From positions 37,488,459 to 37,552,458 of the forward strand of contig CM046354.1 in the NCBI GenBank assembly GCA_025403435.1: a DNA stretch of 64,000 nucleotides. The letters run 5' to 3'. Below, in pieces: positions 56,841 to 64,000 of this stretch. The notes under the pieces were generated by a model that saw only the letters and a list, made by a program, of their open reading frames with translations, was not told where the DNA came from and did no database searches. The translations under genes and the position numbers were made by a program. The DNA is from Artocarpus heterophyllus (taxonomy: Eukaryota; Streptophyta; Magnoliopsida; Rosales; Moraceae). Position 1 is the stretch's first letter. Each line of letters starts with the position of its first letter.

Positions 56841-58012
56841 GGGAGATTTTTTTGTAAATTTTAAAAAATTAATTCCTTTTAAATTTTTTTATTTTTTATT
56901 TTTTCATTTGGGAGATTTTTTTATATCAATTTTTTTAAAAAAATCTTAATTTATTTTTTTTACTTCTTTTAAATTAGTAAATTATTACAATTGATTCTAT
57001 CTTCTTCTTTTTTTTTCTTGGACTGAGTGAGATTTAAATTTTATTATAATAATTCATGTTTGAAACGTTAATTTGAAATTTGGGTCTAATTATGCACTCT
57101 TGTGCTAGTCATTTTTTCCTGACACTTACCGAGTACATAGTTCTTGGACACTTGTGTGTCTTGTAGACGCTTTTAGGAAAGAAAAATGATTGGGACGAAA
57201 GTACATAAAGCTTATTAAGTTTGATGTTGCAAAATCTTCCTGGTAAAAGTTGGATCAGAAACACACACAAAAAAAAAAAAGCCACAGAAGTCCGATAAGA
57301 CTCCTGTATAAAGTAAATAAATAGATAAATAATCACTTTTCTGATTCTCAAATTTTACTTTGTCAGAATCTGGCAAGTAACAAGAGTTGTGCTTCCATGG
57401 AAAAAAGAATGCATAGGTGATAGGCAACCCTTAGAATAGAAATATTCTAGCTCATTCCGTCCTACCATAACCTCCATAAAATACTCAATTTTTATTATAG
57501 TATTTTTTTTTATAAAATTTATAGCTTATTTAACAAAATTAATTTTAATTAATTTTTTATTTAAAAATAATATAAAACTTCCACATGCTATAGTAAAATG
57601 AAAAAATTACTATAATGTAAAGTTATCACATGCTACAGTGTTTACAATTATAACTAATAGTTCTAACTACAATGCCAAACACCCTATTAAATTATTATAA
57701 TATTTTTAATTTCAAATATTTGTTCAAACTCAGTTCCCTAACACAATATTATGGTTATTATCTCACACACAGAATTTTTATATTCACTACAAATTTTGAT
57801 TATGATAGAGCTAAAAATAGTAGAGCTCCAATTCTAATGAATAAAAAAAAGCATATATTAGTTGCAAATTGCGATCATACATTAATGCAAGTAATCCAAA
57901 ATCTTCATTACAGACATACAAAGAGATTTATTTCATTAGATTAATGCTAAGCACATTCACAATGGATATTTCTGTGACTTGTTTCTACCATTTGATCAAC
58001 TTCAGTGTTATT
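56841..58012. other. AT-rich upstream intergenic DNA
   Basis: No gene. Highly AT-rich at 56830-57060 and 57470-57660. Near 57672 the string GCCAAACACCCTATTA looks like the right end of a small transposon, but no matching left end was found. Confidence 0.45.
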
Positions 58013-58020
58013 ATTATATT

Positions 58021-58594
58021 TAGGGGTGTTCTTCGGTCGGTTTCGTTGGTTTTTGGTCAGTTCGGTTACCGAACCGCAACTTTTGGTTTTTAGAATTGCA
58101 AAACCGAAACCGCACCGCATACCAAGAGTATTCGGTCGGTTAACCGACCGTTCATGGTCAGTTTTGTTCGGTTCGGTTCGGTTCGGTTTGGTCGGTTTTG
58201 TGAAAAGGTTATCTAATGGTAGACAATAAGCGTACTATCAGTTTACCGCATTTTATTTTATTTTTTGTTAAAGAATTGCTAAAATAGTATAATGTATTGT
58301 GTATTATTTAGGTTCTTTTTGAAATGGTGCTAAAAAAATACTATAACCGAACCGAAATATGCTAAAAAAAATATTATTTAGCTTTGAAGTAGAATAGGCA
58401 TTCTGTTTTTGTTCGGTTCGGTTCGGTTCATAAGAAGTCAAAACCGAAACCGAACCGCTCACAATAAATTCGGTTCGATTAACCTAACCGAACCTATTCG
58501 GTTTTCATGAAACCGATTTTTTCGGTCTTTTCTCGGGCGGTTCTTCGGTTCGGTTCGGTCGGTTTCGATTTTTCGGTTTTTTTGTACAGCCCTA
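58021..58594. mobile_element. Non-autonomous hAT element with TTCGG repeats
   Basis: The target duplication ATTATATT is exact at 58013-58020 and 58595-58602. The ends are TAGGGGTGTTC and GTACAGCCCTA. The interior is built from GGTTCGGTTCGG-type strings and their complements (58030-58200 and 58400-58585), around an AT-rich centre. At 574 bp without an ORF of its own, it resembles the 50085-50879 element in termini and architecture but not in repeat unit (GGCGGGT there). Confidence 0.92.
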
Positions 58595-58602
58595 ATTATA
58601 TT

Positions 58603-60000
58603 AGCCTAAATACAACCGTTTGTGACCAAAAGGTAAAAATATTTTAGAAGGAATACATGGTTGTTAAATTATTTTCCCTTGCTAAAATGCAGAATCAATT
58701 AGGAAAGATCCGCATGGGTAATTTGGAAATAAATAGCTTAACTTGTTAAGTAGATTTATCCATGTTTGATTATATATGGCTGTAAAACAAGTGGCTTCTT
58801 GCTTATAATAATTGCATGTGCTTAAAAGGGTTTTTTTTGGGCAAAAAAGGGAATTTTTTTTTTCCATTTTTTGACTACTTTGATTGATTTGCCACTAAAA
58901 TTTTCATTTTTTAAAGGAAGCTCGTTAAAGCAGTTATTAAGAGCCTTTAGATCAAAAAGTTATGGTTAAAAAGATAAATTTCTTCTTCTTTTTTTTCAAC
59001 TCTCCACATGAGATTACACGTATTTTGAATTTTTTTTAATTACTGTAGGACCCATTAAATACAGTTTAAAGATTAAGCTCTCCTAAAACACTCCGCCTCA
59101 ACCCAAACGCAAAAGTTTCATCTCTTTCATAATCTGATTTATTTGAAAGCATACACTTTATTGTCAATGAGCATTGTTTAAAGGCCACAAAACCAAGGAA
59201 GGAAGGGCAATTACTCGAATTTGTTTCCATTTAGATGTGACTTTAGGCCTGGAATCAAATAGGGTAGGTTTTCTTTATCCTTTTTATTTTCCTATTGCAG
59301 AACACAGAGAACGAAGTTGAATAGATTTGAATATATATATATATATGTGTGTGTGTGTTGTTGTGAGTAATGGACTAGGCTCGAAGATCAACTAAAATCC
59401 CCAGACACAAAATATTATATAGGTGGAGGATATGCAACAGACGAGACTTGGTAGTGCCTTTAGACTAGCAAGCTCAAGCCGGACAGCGTGAGGTCGAGTT
59501 AACAGTATGACTACATTCAACGAATTGTCTCATTTGAATTCAAATTGAGAAACAATCAGATTTTCTCTATCCTGGATATCACAAAAAATCACTAGAATAA
59601 AGGAAACAAACCCAATTCAAAAGGGAAACAGATAATTCTCTAATTTTATTAAATAATTAATTTTATTTATTTGAATTAATTGTAATAATTAATTTTATTT
59701 ATTTGAATTAATTGTAAAAAGTTATAATAGAAGGTTAAACTCACAAATCCCTGAGATCGGAGTATAGTGAACTGTTTTCTCTTCTTCAAAGTAGACATAA
59801 CTCTTAAAAAAATGAACCACTATATAATTCTTTTATGTTCTTTATTTTCCTGCCTTGTTTGCAAAATTCCACCGTCAACGTACATGTATATATAATGAGT
59901 AAATTGTTTCTACAGAATACAAATTAATTTTGCTTCCAATTCAAAAAAAAAAAATAGTTTAACATTTTTTAAAGTCCCTCTTTCTCATTTTCTATTCTCT
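58603..60000. other. AT-rich intergenic DNA
   Basis: No gene supported. It contains a TA/TG microsatellite (59331-59362) and a 32-bp tandem repeat (AATAATTAATTTTATTTATTTG at 59652 and 59684). The LTR of the second copia element begins somewhere near its right end. Confidence 0.4.
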
Positions 60001-60039
60001 GTGTACAAAATAAGAGTTGATTTGAGTTCTAACACCAGA

Positions 60040-60400
60040 CCAGTGGCGGGGGCTTGTGATGGAAGAGAATCGAGGTTGGGGGTAGCTTTGCGAGGTTGGG
60101 GTTCACGGATATAGGCATTGCACTGTCCTAGATGGGTTGCGAGGTTAGGGTGGCAAGCAGCTGAGATCTACAACTAGACAGTCACAAACGACACAGATTT
60201 GGGCAGCAACCAACTGAGATCTCCACCCGGGGGGCGGCAAGAAAAGGAGATCCAACCTGTAAACCTACTATTAGAGAATATCAGGAAAAGTAAACAATTG
60301 AGGGAGCATTTCTCGTGTTTTCACTGAATGAAAAAAAAAGGGAAAGCAGAGAGCTATATATCTGCAACAATGGAGCAAGTTTTGTAACAAACTTGTAACA
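60040..60400 (-). repeat. 3' LTR of the second copia element, outer edge unresolved
   Basis: On the minus strand it starts TGTTACAAGTTTGTTACAA directly after the polypurine tract and has a TATATA box at 60361-60355. The far end cannot be fixed without the other LTR; the start given is a guess. Confidence 0.4.
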
Positions 60401-60411
60401 AACCTCCAGCT
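60401..60411 (-). promoter_or_regulatory. Polypurine tract of the second copia element
   Basis: Minus strand AGCTGGAGGTT directly precedes TGTTACAAG, about 7 bases after the pol ORF ends. Confidence 0.55.
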
Positions 60412-60417
60412 TAGATA

Positions 60418-62574
60418 TTAAGTGAATTGAGTTGGATAAAGAGGTTTGGTCAATAAGTCTGCAATTTGGTGCTGTGAGGAAACATGTAGCATTTTGAGAA
60501 TACCAACCTTTACTTTCTCTCTCACTATGTGGCAGTCAATCTCAATGTGTTTAGTGCGTTCGTGGAACACAGGATTGGCTGCAATGTGCAAAGCTGCTTG
60601 GTTATCACAAAACAACAAGGCAGGTTGTGAATGCTCAATCTATAAGTCTTTGAGCAAAGAAAGAAGCCACACTACTTCATAGGTTGCATTTGCTAAGGAT
60701 CGATACTCTGCTTCAGCTGATGACCTTAATACAGTTTGTTGCTTCTTTGACTTCCAGGAAACCAAAGAATCTCCAATGAAAATGCAGAAACCACTGACTG
60801 ATTTTCTAGTGTCTGGACAAGAAGCCCAATCAGAATCTGCAAATCCTTTTAACTGAACAGCTGAAGATGAAGAGAAAAATAAACCTTGTCCCACAATATA
60901 CTTCACATATTGAAGTACTTTAGGAGCTGCTTGTAGATGTGGAATCCTTGGCTTGTCAAGGAATTGACTCAAACGATTGAAAGCAAAAGACAAATCTGGT
61001 CTCGTAATTGTGAGATATAGCATTTTCCCAATCATCCTTCTATACATAGTCGGGTCATCAAGTAAGTCCCCTTCTTCTTGTGAAAGCTTGATATTTGGAT
61101 CCATTGGTGTTTTGCTTGGCTTGCATCCAAGTAATCCAGAATCTGACAAGAGTTACAAAGCATAGTGTCTTTGGCTAAGAGAAATACCTTTGGGAGTTCT
61201 AGCAACCTCTAACCTGAGAAAATACTTCAAGGGTCCTAAGTCCTTGAGCTTGAAACATCTATCAAGAAACTTCTTTAAGTCATCCACCTCTTTTTGATTG
61301 TTGCTTGCTATAACAATGTCATCTACATACACAAGCAATGCCATGAAGAAATTACCACTAATTTTCACAAAAAGGGAGCTATCAGCAGTTGATTGCTTGA
61401 AACCTTTGCTAATGAGCACAGTTGAAAATTTTGAAAACCATTGCCTTGAAGCCTGCTTAAGTCCATACAAGGACTTGTGAAGCTTGCAAACAGTATTTGC
61501 AGGCAAGGTGGACTCCCCCTCACAATGGAAACCAAGTGGCAAACTCATGTACACTTCCTCTGTAAGGTCACCGTGTAAAAAAGCATTATTGACATCTAAT
61601 TGAGTCAAAATCCAACTGGAGATGGAGGCTAGGGCAAGTAACATTTTAACTGTAACTAGTTTGGCCATTGGAGTGAAAGTGTCAAGATAGTCAATACCCT
61701 CTTGTTGAGTGTAACCTTTTGCAACTAAACGTGCTTTATAGCGCTCTATTGAACCATCAGCTTTGAATTTGATCCAGTATACCCACTTACACCCAATAAG
61801 ACGCTTGTTGGGTGGCAAAGTAGTTAATGTCCATGTTCCATTACTTTCCAAAGCTTGCAGTTTAGCTAACATGGCTTCTTACCACTCTGGAATTTCAGCA
61901 GCCTGGGAAAAACTTGTTGGTTCAACGTGGGAAGAAATGGCTTGAACAAAGATTCGATGATTTTCATTTAGTCTATCATAGTTGAGGACCTTGGACAACG
62001 GATGAGAAGTAGAAGCAGAGTCACTAGAGATGGAATAACAGTGGTAATCTTCTAGATATGAGGGGGGCTTTATGACACGAGAAAAACGAGAAGTAGAAGC
62101 AAGTGGTGAACTAGAATTCATAGTTGGATTAGAAGACGTATCAATACAAGAAGGACTGGAATCAATTAAAGAGAAAGATGGTAAAACACGGTCAGAAAAG
62201 AAATTAGACAAGGAAGGATCTTGACACATTTCTTGAAATGGAAAGATGGTTTCGTGGAAAACAACATCTCCAGAAATGAATGTTGTGTTAGTGCTCAGAT
62301 CAAGCAGTTTGTACCCCTTGTAACCAGTAGGATAGCCAAGAAAAACTGATTGTGTAGACCGGGGAGAGAATTTGGTGCGATGACGAGGAAGAGTGGAAGC
62401 ATAACACAGACAACCAAAAGCTCGAAGGTGATTATAAGCTAGCTTTCTATTCCAAAGTGACTCAAAGGGTGTTTTATTTGTCAAAATTGGTGATGGTGTT
62501 CTATTGATCAAATAAACAACTGTGAGTATGCAATCTCCCCAATAACCTAAAGGAATGTGTGATTGGAAATGCAA
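60418..62574 (-). pseudogene. Copia integrase C-part, reverse transcriptase and RNase H
   Basis: One frame from 62574 to 60418 with three stops, at about 61879, 61150 and 60640-60619. Integrase tail: [19 protein letters not shown] and [17 protein letters not shown]. Reverse transcriptase: [23 protein letters not shown] near 61785, [13 protein letters not shown] near 61600 and [12 protein letters not shown] near 61330 with both Asp. RNase [20 protein letters not shown] near 60840, [11 protein letters not shown] near 60715, [25 protein letters not shown] near 60610 and the end block ADLLTKPL. Each of the three stops can be explained by a C-to-T change in a Gln codon. RNase H is read through to its natural end, so the element is only lightly damaged here. 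Confidence 0.9.
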
Positions 62575-63620
62575 AGCCCGTTGAGAATGTGTTGATGTTT
62601 TCTTTCAACTACTGAATTTTGTTGTGGGCTAGCTACGCAAGAATGAAAAGACATGATTCCTTCTTTGTGAAAGAAATCAGAAAATGAAAGTTCAGGAGCA
62701 TTGTCTGAACGAACTGATTTTATTTTGACTCCAAATTGGTTTTGAATTAAAGAAAAGAAAGCAGGAAAAATTGTTATTACTTCAGACTTTGTATGTAAAA
62801 GATATATCCATGTAAACCGAGTGCAATCATCAACTATTGTGAAGAAATATCGATAGCCTTCCACAGTTGGAACATGAAAGGGGCCCCAAATATCACAGTG
62901 AATTAATTGGAAGGGTGATTGAGACAAATTATTTGCAAAAGTGAAAGGCAATCTTCGTTGCTTTGCTAAATGACATATAGAGCAATGATTAGAATCATGA
63001 GAGGAATTTAAAATATTCAATTCATTTTTCAAAATTTGAAGTTTAACATATGAGGGATGACCTAAACGAAAATGCCAAAGATCATTCTGAGACAATGAAA
63101 TCTTATTACATTTTGCTAGGACATCTGAAGATATAGAACTAGAGCCTGAGGAGTCAAAAACGTAGAGATTGCCTTGTCTTCTACCCGTCCCAATCACTGT
63201 GCGCAGAGTATGGTCCTGGATGATACAATAATCAGTGAGAAAATTGACTAAGATTTGACGGTTTTTAGTTAGAGCACTGATAGAGATAAGATTGAAATGA
63301 AAATCAGGCACAAACAAAACATTTGACAAAGGCAAATTATCAAACAGTTGGACTGAACCTATGGACTTAATAGGAACTAAATGACCACTTGGTAATGTGA
63401 CAAAGGAATTGGTTGCTAGAGTAGAAAAGGTGAATAAATTCAATGAGCAACACACATGATGAGTAGCTCTTGTGTCCAAAACCCATGATTGTGAAGAAAT
63501 AGAAGATTTGGAAGATCTTAAAGAAGAAGAAGAGACAATACCACTGAAGCAGCTAATTGAGGATCCAGGTTGTTGCGATTCAGTGGAAGCATTAGTTGTG
63601 CCCTGCAATCGTAAGCTCAA
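62547..63620 (-). pseudogene. Copia protease and integrase N-part
   Basis: Starts within gag-pol and runs 357 codons. The protease motif reads WVLDTRATHHVCC: the usual Asp-Thr-Gly has become Asp-Thr-Arg, which should abolish activity. The pre-integrase domain has DLWHFRLGHPS and CSICHLAKQRRLPF; the integrase core has Asp in LIHCDIWGP, Asp in VRSDNAPEL and Glu in [10 protein letters not shown]. Immediately after ERKHQHILN the frame is lost by a short deletion, and the protein continues in the frame of the neighbouring entry. Confidence 0.88.
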
Positions 63621-64000
63621 GAGTGCAATGAGTTGCTCACATTAAGAAGGAGTCAATGAACTTGGAGAAGTTTCAGACGAATCTGATCTTTCATTTACTA
63701 TAGAGGCTATTTGATTGATGTGAGCTTTGGTCGGTGTGGGCTTGGTTTTTGGTTTATAACTAGGTGGGTAACCATGAAGTTTGTAGCACCTGTCAATAGT
63801 GTGCCCCTGCATACCACAATGAGAGTAGAGAGGTTTTTCTCGCTTTGGTTTGGCATTATGATTACTGGCTAAGGTTGTTGCAGTGGAATTTTAAGTGGAA
63901 TTCATAGAGCATGCCTTGCAGAGACATTGGGATCACTGAAAACAAATGAATTTGAGTTCAGGCCATAGCTAATAGAGCGTTGTCGTTCTTCTTGAATGAC
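63621..64000 (-). pseudogene. Copia gag C-terminus (partial at window edge)
   Basis: The minus strand near 63830-63740 encodes YSHCGMQGHTIDRCYKLHGY, the CCHC knuckle and downstream CYKLHGYPP signature of copia gag. The first Cys of the knuckle is Tyr here. A stop near 63642 separates it from the protease part. The N-terminal gag lies beyond the window. Confidence 0.75.

Larger units (their letters stand above)
60001..64000 (-). mobile_element. Second Ty1/copia element, 3' part, truncated by the window edge
   Basis: Minus-strand order from the right edge: gag zinc knuckle, protease, integrase, reverse transcriptase, RNase H, polypurine tract, start of the 3' LTR. Only one LTR lies in the window, so neither the outer boundary nor the target duplication can be checked. 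The CYKLHGYP-type knuckle and pol sequence differ clearly from the first copia element, so it is another lineage. Confidence 0.8.

Overview
The window is nuclear DNA from a flowering plant, most likely a eudicot. Two spliced host genes can be modelled with GT-AG introns, and most of the rest is transposable elements that are nested, decayed or solo. I cannot name the species. All exon models and element boundaries below were read by eye from the sequence.

Layout. 1-5888: the decayed right part of a CACTA (En/Spm-like) transposon, with an Ulp1-like protease remnant (+) and a TNPD/tnp2 transposase remnant (-). It is split by a solo LTR (3836-5532). 5889-7064: a GC-richer segment that resembles plant mitochondrial intergenic DNA. 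7065-16140: a complete Ty3/gypsy chromovirus (Tekay-like) with a perfect 5-bp target duplication (ACCCA), LTRs of about 2.17 kb, a tRNA-Met primer site, a polypurine tract and one gag-pol frame broken only by stop codons. 17059-23112: a nine-exon gene for a cytoplasmic receptor-like kinase with an N-terminal USP-like domain. 23113-25978: AT-rich DNA with local duplications. 25979-35607: a complete but older Ty1/copia element (-) with 2.0-kb LTRs. 35702-36436: a decayed hAT-like element. 41192-48342: the core of a Mutator-like element, with a broken DUF1985 gene (+), a tandem array rich in GTCGAC, and a long mudrA-type transposase ORF (-). 50085-50879: a non-autonomous hAT element with a perfect 8-bp duplication. 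51577-54064: a GAMYB-type R2R3-MYB gene (-) with a miR159 target site, and 5'-UTR introns that hold an 879-bp PIF/Harbinger-like element. 58021-58594: a second hAT element of the same kind. 60001-64000: the 3' part of a second copia element (-) that continues past the window edge.

How the genes work. The kinase and the MYB are ordinary host genes with no visible link to each other. The MYB is expected to act in the gibberellin/miR159 module. The remaining proteins are transposon-encoded and nearly all disabled. The best preserved is the 598-residue mudrA-like transposase, whose N-terminal PB1-like part is out of frame.

Most unusual signal. A 16-bp quasi-palindrome, GTTCGGC-AG-GCCGAAC, recurs every 20-23 bp (about two helical turns) in the gypsy LTRs, in the related solo LTR, and in both the LTRs and the 5' leader of the unrelated copia element. 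Copy number differs by one unit between the two LTRs of the gypsy element. A cis module shared between two retrotransposon superfamilies is not explained by the standard anatomy of either.
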